Source: Dongia_A sp035695765
Lineage (GTDB): Bacteria; Pseudomonadota; Alphaproteobacteria; Dongiales; Dongiaceae
NCBI GenBank assembly: GCA_035695765.1
Contig: DASRRI010000111.1
Span: 34,689 to 98,688 of the forward strand
Length of the DNA stretch: 64,000 nucleotides
Direction: 5' to 3'
Each line of letters begins with the position of its first letter. Position 1 is the stretch's first letter. The translations under genes were made by a program, and so were the position numbers. Of this stretch, positions 25,360 through 34,349 are shown piece after piece. The notes beneath the pieces were generated by a model. The model was not told the DNA's origin. It made no database searches and saw only the letters and a program-made list of their open reading frames with translations.

Positions 25360-26241
25360 ATGGCGATCCTGGCCCTCCCGGAAACCCGGATTCTCGTGCA
25401 CGGAATTGGGAACCCACTGGCACGCTTCCAGTGCGAAGAGATGCTGCGCCATGGCACAAGGCTGACTGGCATCGTTGCCGTGGATCCCGGTGACACGGAG
25501 CATTGGCACCCACCGAACATACCCGTGTTCCAGTCTGCATGGGACGCGATGGCTTCGGTGAAGGCCGACTTGTCGATGATCTTCAGCCCGCCTTATGCCG
25601 TGAAGTCCGAGGTATCTGAAGCAGTCGCGGCAGGCATTCCGATCATCGTATGCCTCACTGAGCATGTACCATTGCATGATGCCGTCTTGATCCGCCATCT
25701 GGCCAAGCGTGCTGGTGTCACGCTGATCGGCCCGAATTCCAGCGGCGTGCTGTCGCCCGGCCGCGCCAAAGCAGGTTTCTTTGTCGAAGACATCTGCTTG
25801 CCCGGAAACGTCGGCGTCATCACCAAGAGCGGCTCGCTCGCCTACGCCGCGCTGGCGGAGATGAAGAGCGCGGGCATCGGCATCAGCACTGTGGTTGCGA
25901 TCGGCGGAGACGTGGTCAAGGGAACTGGCTTTCGCGAGCACCTGGCATTGTTCCATGCCGATCTGGAAACGCAGGCAGTTGTGTTGCTCGGTGAGATCGG
26001 CGGCTGCGACGAAGAGCAAGCGGCTGCCTTCATCCGGGACGCCGCTACCAAGAAGCCAGTCGTGGCGTTCATTTCCGGACGTTCAGTGCCACTCGGTCAT
26101 AGCATGGGCCATGCGGGCGCTATCGCCGAACGTGGAAGAGGCGATTACCATTCCAAGAGCAGGGCGCTGGCCGCAGCTGGCGTCCATGTTGCCGAAAACA
26201 TCGGCGAGATACCTCGTCTCCTCAAGCTCCTGCCGAGATAA
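25360..26241 (+). CDS. CoA ligase alpha subunit (succinyl-CoA synthetase alpha-like)
   Basis: This 293-residue CoA-binding subunit has the phosphohistidine loop intact: SMGHAGAI near residue 250. The CoA-binding N-terminus ILVHGIGNPLARFQ differs from the canonical SucD GxTGxxG by having GIGN. The region GVITKSGSLAYAALAEM matches the family. The start lies two bases after the beta gene stop, so the two are coupled. Together they would make or break an acyl-CoA with ATP. The pairing with a citryl-CoA-lyase-like gene recalls the citryl-CoA synthetase/lyase pair of reductive-TCA organisms. Confidence 0.86.
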   Translation: MAILALPETRILVHGIGNPLARFQCEEMLRHGTRLTGIVAVDPGDTEHWHPPNIPVFQSAWDAMASVKADLSMIFSPPYAVKSEVSEAVAAGIPIIVCLTEHVPLHDAVLIRHLAKRAGVTLIGPNSSGVLSPGRAKAGFFVEDICLPGNVGVITKSGSLAYAALAEMKSAGIGISTVVAIGGDVVKGTGFREHLALFHADLETQAVVLLGEIGGCDEEQAAAFIRDAATKKPVVAFISGRSVPLGHSMGHAGAIAERGRGDYHSKSRALAAAGVHVAENIGEIPRLLKLLPR

Positions 26242-26529
26242 TCGGCGAAACGCTGATTCAAGCTCGGCACGGTCGCTCAATTGGCATATGGTGAAAATCG
26301 GCCCATCATCCTTGAGGTCCGGACGTGCGGTCGCGGAGTTGGATGCGTATGATCGACAAGAATTGGATGATCTGTCGTGCGGTAGGAGTTCTGAGTGGGA
26401 ACGTGCGTGAAGCAGCGGAATGATCACGAAGCGTCAAGATTTACCGCCTCCAATCTCCGGCCCCAGCAGAATCGACAGTTCAAAAAATATCAATATTATC
26501 AATATGATGGGAGCAGGAGTAGCTTGCCC

Positions 26530-26700
26530 CACAACCACCCGACCGGCGACCCTTCGCCCTCGCGCGACGACATTGCCCTCACCCGCGAAGTGCGCAATGC
26601 ATTGAAGGCCGTTGGAGTCAGCCTGCACGACCACGTCATCATCGGGCGCAAAGGCCATTGCTCCCTGCGATCCATGAACGTCATCGATGGATGGAAATAG
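26530..26700 (+). pseudogene. radC: C-terminal remnant of a RadC/JAB-domain protein
   Basis: From the metal-binding HNHPTGDPSPSRDD onward the reading frame matches the end of RadC proteins (IALTREVRNALKAVGVSLHD, HVIIGRKGHCSL, then a natural stop). Upstream the frame becomes AT-rich sequence with no RadC similarity, so roughly the first three quarters of the gene is missing. It is the only recognisable content of the 465-base gap between the CoA-ligase operon and the dioxygenase gene. The part from 26242 to 26510 shows nothing recognisable. RadC proteins are often carried by mobile elements, so this may be a scar at the island edge. Confidence 0.82.
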
Positions 26701-26706
26701 TTCATT

Positions 26707-27513
26707 ATGTCCGACCGCATGCCCGTTCTGTTCGTCTCGCACGGTGCGCCGACTTTGCCTTTCGATGATGTGCCGGCGCGGCGATATCTGATCGAGCTGG
26801 CGAGGAAGGTGCCGCGGCCGAAAGCGATCCTTTGCATCTCCGCCCATTGGGAAGCGGCGGCGCCGAGCCTCACTGCATCGCCGCAGCCGGGCACCATCCA
26901 CGATTTCTCCGGCTTCCCGAAAGCGCTGTATGAGCTCACCTATGATGCGCCCGGCGCGCCGGAGGTGGCGGAGCGCGCCACCGCTTTGTTGCGTGCCGCC
27001 GGCTACCATCCAAACCTCGATACCGAGCGCGGACGCGATCACGGCGCTTGGGTGCCGGCGATGCTGGCGTGGCCCGCCGGCGAGGTTCCGGTGATCCAGC
27101 TTTCTCTGCTGCGCGGCCAGTCGACCCACGCCCACATCAAGCTCGGCGAAGCGATCGCGCCCTTGCGTGATGAAGGCGTGCTGATCCTCGGCTCCGGCGG
27201 CTCGGTGCACAATCTGCGGCAGGTCTCGTGGGATGGCGGCCGCACGCCGCGCTGGGCGACCGAGTTTCAGGAGTGGCTCGATCAGTCGCTCGCCGCCAAC
27301 GATCTCGCCGCCCTCACCGGCTACCGCGCCAAGCTCGACGTCGCGCAGATGGCGCATCCGACCGAGGACCATTTGATGCCGCTTTACGTCGCCCTCGGCG
27401 CCGGCCACAGCGACGGTGGCGCCGACAAGCTGCATGGCAGCTTCACCCTGGGCAGCCTCGGTATGGCGAGCTATGGGTGGGGGTGTAGCGGCGAGGGACA
27501 TGCTGCCTTGTAG
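26707..27513 (+). CDS. LigB/DODA-type extradiol ring-cleavage dioxygenase (YgiD-like)
   Basis: This 268-residue non-haem iron or zinc enzyme belongs to the class III extradiol family. Candidate metal ligands are visible in FVSHGAPTLPF, ISAHWEAAAPSL and the catalytic RGRDHGAWVPAM, with MAHPTEDHLMPLYVALGA near the C-terminus. Length and order match YgiD and plant DODA proteins. The gene appears solitary, starting six bases after the radC remnant, and is not obviously part of the regulon to the left. The physiological catechol substrate of this family is often unknown. Confidence 0.88.
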   Translation: MSDRMPVLFVSHGAPTLPFDDVPARRYLIELARKVPRPKAILCISAHWEAAAPSLTASPQPGTIHDFSGFPKALYELTYDAPGAPEVAERATALLRAAGYHPNLDTERGRDHGAWVPAMLAWPAGEVPVIQLSLLRGQSTHAHIKLGEAIAPLRDEGVLILGSGGSVHNLRQVSWDGGRTPRWATEFQEWLDQSLAANDLAALTGYRAKLDVAQMAHPTEDHLMPLYVALGAGHSDGGADKLHGSFTLGSLGMASYGWGCSGEGHAAL

Positions 27514-27580
27514 GAGGACAAGCCGCTGCCCATCTGAGGAGATGCTGGTCTCGCCTCACCTTGGAAGGATATCTCTCGCC

Positions 27581-27787
27581 ATGATTGGACCCGCGTACTC
27601 CCCTCAAGATTGCCAGGTTCATTCGCCTGACCGACGCAGCCTGTTGAGCATGCTGGCAACCGCCTCGCTGGCGCTGCCGGCCGTTCTGCTCACCGGATGC
27701 GCGCATGCAATTCCGCCCCGGCGTTATAAGAAACCAGCAGGCTATATCCACGGGAACGGCGGGAACAATGGCAAGAACGGCAACTGA
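27581..27787 (+). CDS. Small putative lipoprotein
   Basis: This 68-residue protein has a hydrophobic segment (SMLATASLALPAVLLTGC) ending in a lipobox LLTGC. The charged stretch before it is DRRS, and the tail is short and rich in Gly, Asn and Lys. GGAAGGA lies upstream of the ATG. The mature part would be only about 30 residues. No relative was recognised. Confidence 0.5.
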   Translation: MIGPAYSPQDCQVHSPDRRSLLSMLATASLALPAVLLTGCAHAIPPRRYKKPAGYIHGNGGNNGKNGN

Positions 27788-27878
27788 GAACGTCGAACAT
27801 CGCCTACCCAGCGCATTGCAGTTGCGGTCGATTTTTCAGTCTTGAATCGCTTGCGGTGCCGGCACATGGCCGCGGCAC

Positions 27879-28196
27879 TCACATGAGCATGCTCAGGCCG
27901 AACCGCCGCCGCGCCATTCCGCAGGCCTCGTCGCCTGGCTCGCAGGCCCGGCAGACATCAGGCCGCACATCGTAAATCGAGCACGCGGTCGCGACGCCGA
28001 CTTCGCCCGCCAAGGCCGCGCACCGGTTGCCTTCGCACCGCATGCCTGACTGATCGGCGGCGACCAATGCGCTGGGGATGCGCTCCAGATGAGAGTCTTC
28101 CTCCGTGCTGAAACGCGGCCAGTCGGAGCCGAACGAGCAGCATGCCCCGCAGGCCTGGCAGGGGGACGCGGCTTCGATCGGCGCCGTATGGCCCAC
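27879..28196 (-). CDS. YkgJ-family cysteine-cluster protein (UPF0153-like)
   Basis: This 105-residue cytoplasmic protein has the CxxCxxCC motif CQACGACC near the start and further cysteines in MRCEGNRC, ATACSIYDVRPDVCRACEPG and EACG. The family is thought to bind zinc or an iron-sulfur cluster and is of unknown function. It starts with GTG, which shares one base with the stop of the upstream DUF6481 gene (TAGTG). Confidence 0.85.
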   Translation of the reverse strand: MGHTAPIEAASPCQACGACCSFGSDWPRFSTEEDSHLERIPSALVAADQSGMRCEGNRCAALAGEVGVATACSIYDVRPDVCRACEPGDEACGMARRRFGLSMLM

Positions 28197-28552
28197 TATT
28201 TGCGGGCCTTGCGGGCGGCGTAGCGGGCATCGCGCTTCGCCTTCTGCTCCACGGCCAGGGCGGCGGCGCGGACAGCGTCTTCGGCCGCCTTCTCGGCGGC
28301 TTGCTTGCGCTCCAGGACCGCGCGTTCCTCGGCCGCGGCGCGTTCGCGCTCGGCCGCGGCAAGCTTGGCGGCGTTCCGCTCGGCGATGCGCGCTTCGCGA
28401 GCCGCGACGATTTCCGCCCGCGCGGCCTTCTGCGCGATGACGATGGGATCATCCGCGCCGGGCCGGCTGAGAACGCGCTGCATCGTCGCTCTTTTCGCTT
28501 CGTTGGCCGAGCTCACGCGTTCACTGAAGCTCTTCTCTCGATAACCCTTCAT
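28196..28552 (-). CDS. DUF6481-like coiled-coil protein
   Basis: This 118-residue highly charged protein is Ala/Arg/Glu/Lys-rich from residue 40 to the end, with a long continuous helix or coiled coil. The N-terminus MKGYREKSFSERV is of the DUF6481 type found in alphaproteobacteria. Function is unknown. It is coupled to the cysteine-cluster gene downstream. Confidence 0.7.
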   Translation of the reverse strand: MKGYREKSFSERVSSANEAKRATMQRVLSRPGADDPIVIAQKAARAEIVAAREARIAERNAAKLAAAERERAAAEERAVLERKQAAEKAAEDAVRAAALAVEQKAKRDARYAARKARK

Positions 28553-28589
28553 GTCACTCCTATCTGATGTCTATGCGTCAAAAGCAGAA

Positions 28590-28611
28590 GAGCCGGCCAG
28601 TGGGCCGGCTC
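28590..28611 (-). terminator. Rho-independent terminator after grxD
   Basis: A perfect nine-base-pair stem GAGCCGGCC/GGCCGGCTC with a four-base loop lies 24 bases past the grxD stop. On the minus strand it is followed by TTCTGCTTTT. It would end the pur-bolA-grxD transcript. Confidence 0.75.
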
Positions 28612-28634
28612 CTATCCGTGTCTGAAAAGGCGGC

Positions 28635-28976
28635 CTATGCCGCCTGAGTAGTCTGAACGCCTTTGCTCTTCAGCAAATCCTGCAATTCGCCGGTCTGGAA
28701 CATCTCGCGCACGATGTCGCAGCCGCCGACGAACTCGCCCTTCACATAGAGCTGCGGGACGGTGGGCCAGCTCGCGAAATCCTTGATGCCCTGTCGCAGG
28801 CCCGGATCGGCCAGCACGTCGATGCCTTTGAACTTGACGCCCACATGGGACAGCACCTGGACCACCGCCGCGGAGAAGCCGCATTGCGGGAAGACCGGCG
28901 TGCCCTTCATGTAAAGGACGACGTCGTTGCTGCCGATGTCGTCACGGATGCGGTCGAAAACCGGATTATCACTCAT
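28635..28976 (-). CDS. grxD: Monothiol glutaredoxin, Grx4 family
   Basis: This 113-residue protein carries the CGFS active site in KGTPVFPQCGFSAAVVQVL. Family members bind a bridging [2Fe-2S] cluster with glutathione, often together with BolA, in iron-sulfur trafficking. AGGAG lies eight bases before the ATG at 28976, which supports that start over Met codons further upstream. It follows bolA in the purine cluster, as in many alphaproteobacteria. Confidence 0.95.
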   Translation of the reverse strand: MSDNPVFDRIRDDIGSNDVVLYMKGTPVFPQCGFSAAVVQVLSHVGVKFKGIDVLADPGLRQGIKDFASWPTVPQLYVKGEFVGGCDIVREMFQTGELQDLLKSKGVQTTQAA

Positions 28977-29091
28977 TCTCATCTCTCCTGCGGCGAAAAG
29001 CTCGCCGAGTTCCTTAATTGGCATATGAGGGCAAATCGCAGCCCTGTCAATCGGCTAACCGCTAAGACCACAAAGCAGTTGCGGGTTAACC

Positions 29092-29325
29092 TTACTTAGG
29101 CGCCGAAGTCTGCAAAGCCAGAGCGTGCAGCTGGTCGCCCATCCTGCCACGCAGGGCCTCATAGACCATCTGATGCTGCTGAACCCGCGACTTGCCGGCG
29201 AACGCCGTCGAGACGACTTGCGCCGCATAGTGGTCGCCATCGCCGCGCAGATCCTCGATCTTCACCTCGGCATCGGGCAGCGATTCCTTGATCAGCCGCG
29301 CGATCTCGCTCGCTTCCATCGCCAT
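29092..29325 (-). CDS. BolA-family protein
   Basis: This 77-residue protein has the BolA/IbaG fold, with the conserved VSTAFAGKSRVQQHQMVYEALRG region containing the C-terminal His used for cluster binding with Grx4. It begins two bases after the purL stop and precedes grxD, so the physical partner is its neighbour. Confidence 0.92.
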   Translation of the reverse strand: MAMEASEIARLIKESLPDAEVKIEDLRGDGDHYAAQVVSTAFAGKSRVQQHQMVYEALRGRMGDQLHALALQTSAPK

Positions 29326-29327
29326 GA

Positions 29328-31541
29328 TCAGCTCCCCGCGCCCATCAGATCCGGAAAAAACGCTTCGTGCACGTCCTTCAGGTCCGCGACCGATATGGTG
29401 CCGCTATCGACCAGGGTCAATGCGCCGCTGCCGGTTTCGCCAAGCACGGTGACCGGAACGCCGGCCCTCTTGGCGTCTGCCAGGATATGCTCGGCATTCC
29501 CCATCGTCACGGTCGCGACATAGCGCGCCTGATCCTCGCCGAACCAGAAGGCATGAGCAGGCCCTAAGATTTTCTCAGGCGCGCGCAAGCTGGCGCCGAG
29601 ATCGCCGGCCATCGCCATCTCCGCGATTGCCACCAGCAGGCCGCCATCGGCACAATCGTGACAGGCCGTCACGGTGCCCGCCAGAATTTGCGTACGGATG
29701 AAGTCGCCGTTGCGTTTTTCTGCGGCAAGATCGACCGGCGGCGGCGCGCCCTCTTCCCGGCCATGCAACTCGCGCAGATAGATAGACTGGCCCAAGTGCC
29801 CCTTCGTCTCGCCCACCAGCAGAATAACTTCGCCGGGTTGATGAAAGGCGATGGACGCCGACTTGGCGGCATCCGCCATCACGCCGACACCGCCAATGAC
29901 CGGCGTCGGCAGGATGCCCTTGCCGTTGGTCTCGTTATAGAGCGAGACATTTCCGGAGATGACCGGATAGTCGAGCGCCTTGCAGGCCTCGACCATGCCT
30001 TCGATGCAGCCGACGAACTGCCCCATGATCTCCGGGCGCTGCGGATTGCCGAAATTCATGTTGTCGGTGATGGCGAGCGGCGTCGCGCCGACCGCCGTCA
30101 AATTGCGCCACGTCTCCGCCACCGCCTGGGCGCCACCGCGCTTCGGATCGGCGTAGCAGTAACGCGGCGTGCAGTCGGACGTGATCGCAAGCGCCTTCTT
30201 CATGTCGGGCAAGCGCACAACCGCAGCATCGCCACCGGGACGTTGCGCGGTGTTGCCCATGATCAGGTGGTCGTATTGTTCCCACACCCAGCGGCGCGAG
30301 GCGAGATCGGGCGAGCCGATCAAAGTGCGCAAGGCGACCAGGAGATCGGATGGCGCCGGCACTGAAGCCGGATCGATGTCGGCCTGCGGCTTGGTTGGAA
30401 CGTAAGGACGCTGATAGACCGGCGATTTCTCGACCAGTGGCGCGACCGGCATGTCGGCTTCGACCTTTCCGTTCTTCTTTAACACCAAGTGGCCAGTGTC
30501 GGTCAGGCGGCCGATCTCGGCGAAATCCAACTCCCACTTCTCGAAGATCGCGCGCGCCCTGTCCATTGCCTGTGGCTTCAGGATCATCAGCATGCGCTCT
30601 TGCGATTCGGAGAGCATGATTTCGTAGGCGCTCATGTGCGTCTCGCGCACCGGTACCTTATCGAGGTCGAGCTCGATGCCAAGGCCACCCTTGGACGACA
30701 TCTCGACCGAGGATGAGGTGAGGCCAGCCGCGCCCATGTCCTGGATCGCGACGATGGCGTCGGTCGCCATCAATTCGAGGCAGGCTTCCAGCAGCAGCTT
30801 CTCGGTGAAGGGATCGCCGACCTGCACCGTCGGGCGCTTCTCTTCCGAATCCTCGTTGAACTCGGCGGAGGCCATGGTGGCGCCATGGATGCCATCGCGG
30901 CCCGTTTTGGCACCAACATAGATCACGGGATTGCCGATTCCGGCGGCAGCCGAATAGAAGATCTTGTCTGCTTGCGCCAGGCCCACGGTCATCGCGTTGA
31001 CTAGGATGTTACCGTTGTAGCTGGCGTGGAAATTGACCTCACCCGCCACCGTCGGGACACCCATGCAATTGCCGTAGCCGCCGATGCCCGCGACGACGCC
31101 GGCGATCAGGTGCCGGGTCTTCGGATCGTCCGGCTCGCCGAAGCGCAGCGCATTCACATTCGCGATCGGGCGCGCGCCCATGGTGAAGACGTCGCGCATG
31201 ATGCCGCCGACTCCGGTCGCCGCGCCCTGATAGGGCTCGATGAAGCTCGGGTGGTTGTGGCTCTCCATCTTGAAGATGGCGGCTTGGCCATCGCCGATAT
31301 CGATGACGCCGGCATTTTCGCCCGGACCCTGGATCACCCAGGGCGCCGTGGTCGGCAGCTTCTTCAGATGCACGCGCGAGGACTTGTAGGAGCAGTGCTC
31401 GCTCCACATGACGGAGAAGATGCCGAGTTCCGTCATCGAGGGCTCGCGGCCCATGATCTCCAGCACCAGCTGGTATTCCTCGTTGGTGAGGCCATGCTCG
31501 GCAACGACATTCGGCGTGATCTTGGCGGTGGCGGTGCTCAC
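29328..31541 (-). CDS. purL: Phosphoribosylformylglycinamidine synthase subunit PurL
   Basis: This 737-residue small-type PurL catalyses ATP-dependent conversion of FGAR to FGAM using ammonia from PurQ, with PurS as bridge. The region around ESHNHPSFIEPYQGAATGVG is intact, as are two AIRS-type ATP-binding halves. The start is GTG at 31541, overlapping the purQ stop by four bases (GTGA), and it gives the normal length. A longer frame upstream is inside purQ. Confidence 0.97.
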   Translation of the reverse strand: MSTATAKITPNVVAEHGLTNEEYQLVLEIMGREPSMTELGIFSVMWSEHCSYKSSRVHLKKLPTTAPWVIQGPGENAGVIDIGDGQAAIFKMESHNHPSFIEPYQGAATGVGGIMRDVFTMGARPIANVNALRFGEPDDPKTRHLIAGVVAGIGGYGNCMGVPTVAGEVNFHASYNGNILVNAMTVGLAQADKIFYSAAAGIGNPVIYVGAKTGRDGIHGATMASAEFNEDSEEKRPTVQVGDPFTEKLLLEACLELMATDAIVAIQDMGAAGLTSSSVEMSSKGGLGIELDLDKVPVRETHMSAYEIMLSESQERMLMILKPQAMDRARAIFEKWELDFAEIGRLTDTGHLVLKKNGKVEADMPVAPLVEKSPVYQRPYVPTKPQADIDPASVPAPSDLLVALRTLIGSPDLASRRWVWEQYDHLIMGNTAQRPGGDAAVVRLPDMKKALAITSDCTPRYCYADPKRGGAQAVAETWRNLTAVGATPLAITDNMNFGNPQRPEIMGQFVGCIEGMVEACKALDYPVISGNVSLYNETNGKGILPTPVIGGVGVMADAAKSASIAFHQPGEVILLVGETKGHLGQSIYLRELHGREEGAPPPVDLAAEKRNGDFIRTQILAGTVTACHDCADGGLLVAIAEMAMAGDLGASLRAPEKILGPAHAFWFGEDQARYVATVTMGNAEHILADAKRAGVPVTVLGETGSGALTLVDSGTISVADLKDVHEAFFPDLMGAGS

Positions 31542-32227
31542 GACAGCGCCTCCACCATGCTCTGGAACAAGGCCTTGCCGTCGGTCGAGCCCTGCAGCGG
31601 TTCGATCGCGTTCTCCGGATGCGGCATCAGGCCCAGCACATTCTTGGTGCGATTGAAAATGCCGGCGATGTTGCGCACGGAGCCGTTGGGATTGTGCTCG
31701 TCGCCGAACTCGCCGTCGGGGCTGCAATAGCGGAAGGCCACCTGCCCGTTCGATTCCAGTTCGTCGAGCGTCTTCTCGTCGGCGAAGTAGTTGCCGTCGT
31801 GATGCGCGACCGGGACGCTCAACACCTGGCCCTGCTCATACTGGCTGGTGAACAGCGATTGCGAAGTCTCGACCTTCAGCCGCACATTGCGGCACACGAA
31901 TTTGAGGCTGGCATTGCGCAACAGGACACCCGGCAGCAATCCCGCCTCGGTGATGATCTGGAACCCGTTACACACGCCGATCACGGCCATGCCCTTGTCC
32001 GCGCGGGCCTTCACCTCGCGCAGGATCGGCGAGTGGGCGGCAATGGCACCGCAGCGGAGATAATCGCCATAGGAGAAACCGCCCGGCACCAGCACGAGAT
32101 CGACATCCGGCAGCTCGGTATCGCGGTGCCAGACCATGACCGGCTTCCTGCCCATCGCCTGGGTCAGAGCCGCTTCGGCATCCCGCTCCCGGTTGGAGCC
32201 AGGGAACACGACAATGGCAGCTTTCAT
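31538..32227 (-). CDS. purQ: Phosphoribosylformylglycinamidine synthase subunit PurQ
   Basis: This 229-residue class I glutamine amidotransferase supplies ammonia to PurL. The nucleophile lies in GVCNGFQIITEAGLLPG, and the His-Glu pair is in LMPHPENAI near the C-terminus. The ATG at 32227 gives MKAAIVVFPGSNRERD, the normal start. It lies 11 bases after purS. Confidence 0.97.
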   Translation of the reverse strand: MKAAIVVFPGSNRERDAEAALTQAMGRKPVMVWHRDTELPDVDLVLVPGGFSYGDYLRCGAIAAHSPILREVKARADKGMAVIGVCNGFQIITEAGLLPGVLLRNASLKFVCRNVRLKVETSQSLFTSQYEQGQVLSVPVAHHDGNYFADEKTLDELESNGQVAFRYCSPDGEFGDEHNPNGSVRNIAGIFNRTKNVLGLMPHPENAIEPLQGSTDGKALFQSMVEALS

Positions 32228-32238
32228 GGAAGTCCCCG

Positions 32239-32481
32239 TCAGTCGACGAGATCGATGGCGTAGTTCTCGATCACGGTGTTTGCCAGCAGCTTGGCGCACA
32301 TCTGATCGACCTGTTGCTTGGCTTTCGCCTTGTCGCCTTCGTTGAGGTCGATCTCAATATACTTGCCCTGGCGCACGTCGTTGACACCGCCGAACCCCAG
32401 GGTGCCGAGCGCGTGGGCAATCGCGCGGCCTTGCGGGTCCAGAACGCCGGTCTTCAGAGTGATGTGAACGCGCGCCTTCAT
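32239..32481 (-). CDS. purS: Phosphoribosylformylglycinamidine synthase subunit PurS
   Basis: This 80-residue PurS bridges PurQ and PurL. The sequence shows the hallmark LKTGVLDPQGRAIAHALGTLGF and YIEIDLNEGD. It lies between purC and purQ in the standard order. Confidence 0.96.
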   Translation of the reverse strand: MKARVHITLKTGVLDPQGRAIAHALGTLGFGGVNDVRQGKYIEIDLNEGDKAKAKQQVDQMCAKLLANTVIENYAIDLVD

Positions 32482-32506
32482 CTCTCGTCCTTCTGCTACG
32501 GGGTCG

Positions 32507-33271
<765 letters not shown>

Positions 33272-33303
33272 CCGGGGCTCTCCAGTTCTGAAAAAAGGGC
33301 CAA

Positions 33304-33353
33304 CCAAGGGGGCCAGGGTCGGAATCGGCACCCTTCTAGCAGGGCCCCCCTGG
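33304..33353 (-). terminator. Two-part hairpin between the metal operon and purC
   Basis: CCAAGGGGGCC (33304-33314) pairs with GGCCCCCCTGG (33343-33353) in ten of eleven positions. Inside it, AGGGT (33315-33319) pairs with ACCCT (33330-33334). On the minus strand a T6 run follows about nine bases later. It probably terminates the NicO operon, but it also lies in the purC leader and could attenuate it. Confidence 0.45.
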
Positions 33354-33413
33354 AAACTCAATCGATCTCGCAGGTGCAGCGCGACTCGCCACAGCTGGAA
33401 TTCTATTGCTGGA

Positions 33414-34349
33414 TCAAGTGCTTGTCGTTGCGGCGAGGATCGAGAGCTCGGCCAAAGACAGCAACCCACCTATGACCAGGATGAGGAGCGGACCGATCAG
33501 GCCGAGCCAGCGCACCGCTCCCCCGCCGTTGGCCAGCCGAACGGTGACCTGGTGATGCACGAGCATGCTGACCAGCCCCAGGCCGGCCAGGGTCGCCGCC
33601 ATGCCGATTGCGATGGCCGCCACCATGGCGAGGCCGCTCGCCAGGATGCCGTTTGCGATGGCAAAGGTCAGGATCAAGATGGCGCCGGAGCAGGGTACGA
33701 AGCCGGCCGCCACAGCCAGCAGCCGGCGATGGCCCGCCCCGTGATGGTGGTGATCGTGGTCGTGGTGATGATGATGACCAGTGCTCTTGCCGTGCAGGCG
33801 CCGCCATGTGCCCACCAGCATCCAGCCGCCGATGATGGCGATCGCGCCGAAGCTGACCAGGCGGATCCAATGATTCTGCTCGATCGGCGACATCAAGGTC
33901 CGGTCCAGGATCCAATGCGCCGCCATCGCCACCACAATGGCGCCGAGGACATGGCTGACCGCGATCCAGCTCGCCATTGCAACGCCTTGCGCTGGCCTGG
34001 CGCGGTTGCCGAGGAAATAGCCGACCACCACCGTCTTGCCGTGGCCCACCGCAAGGGTGTGGAACACACCGTAGAGGAAGGCCGCCAGGATGCCGCTCAG
34101 CAGCGGCAAGGACCCTGTTCCGTTGCGGATGCCCGCCATCTCGCTGTTGAGCTGGCGGCTGAAGGTCGCTTCAGCGCGCACGACATAGAAACCGACGCTG
34201 CGGAAAATCGACGGAGCGGCGGCCGGCTGATCGGCGCTGTCGCTGCTCGGCGCCGGGAACAAGGGTGTCTGCTGCTGGGCATGGCCCGCTACGGGCAAGG
34301 CGAGCAGCAGCGCGACGAGCGCCAACCCGGGCAAACGCATCAATGACAT
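33414..34349 (-). CDS. NicO/RcnA-type nickel/cobalt transporter-like membrane protein
   Basis: This 311-residue inner-membrane protein has about six or seven hydrophobic segments after a signal-like start. The metal motif HTLAVGHGKTVVVGY in the second segment corresponds to HxxxxGHGK of NicO proteins. A His-rich loop (HHHHHDHDHHHH) near residue 200 precedes GFVPCSGAILILTFA. Family members move Ni or Co, some as exporters. Here the gene ends a Zur-type operon that lacks znuB/znuC, so zinc transport is plausible. It overlaps the DUF1007 gene by ten bases. Confidence 0.83.
   Translation of the reverse strand: MSLMRLPGLALVALLLALPVAGHAQQQTPLFPAPSSDSADQPAAAPSIFRSVGFYVVRAEATFSRQLNSEMAGIRNGTGSLPLLSGILAAFLYGVFHTLAVGHGKTVVVGYFLGNRARPAQGVAMASWIAVSHVLGAIVVAMAAHWILDRTLMSPIEQNHWIRLVSFGAIAIIGGWMLVGTWRRLHGKSTGHHHHHDHDHHHHGAGHRRLLAVAAGFVPCSGAILILTFAIANGILASGLAMVAAIAIGMAATLAGLGLVSMLVHHQVTVRLANGGGAVRWLGLIGPLLILVIGGLLSLAELSILAATTST

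Noticed and set aside
24176..26241. Naming the split CoA ligase malate-CoA ligase (MtkAB)
   Set aside because: No malyl-CoA lyase of the CitE type or serine-cycle gene is nearby, and the beta subunit is divergent. The substrate is left open.
26476..26506. AT-rich tandem ATATCAATATTATCAATAT as an attachment site or origin
   Set aside because: It is a single short direct repeat with no partner copy, no integrase and no iteron array.
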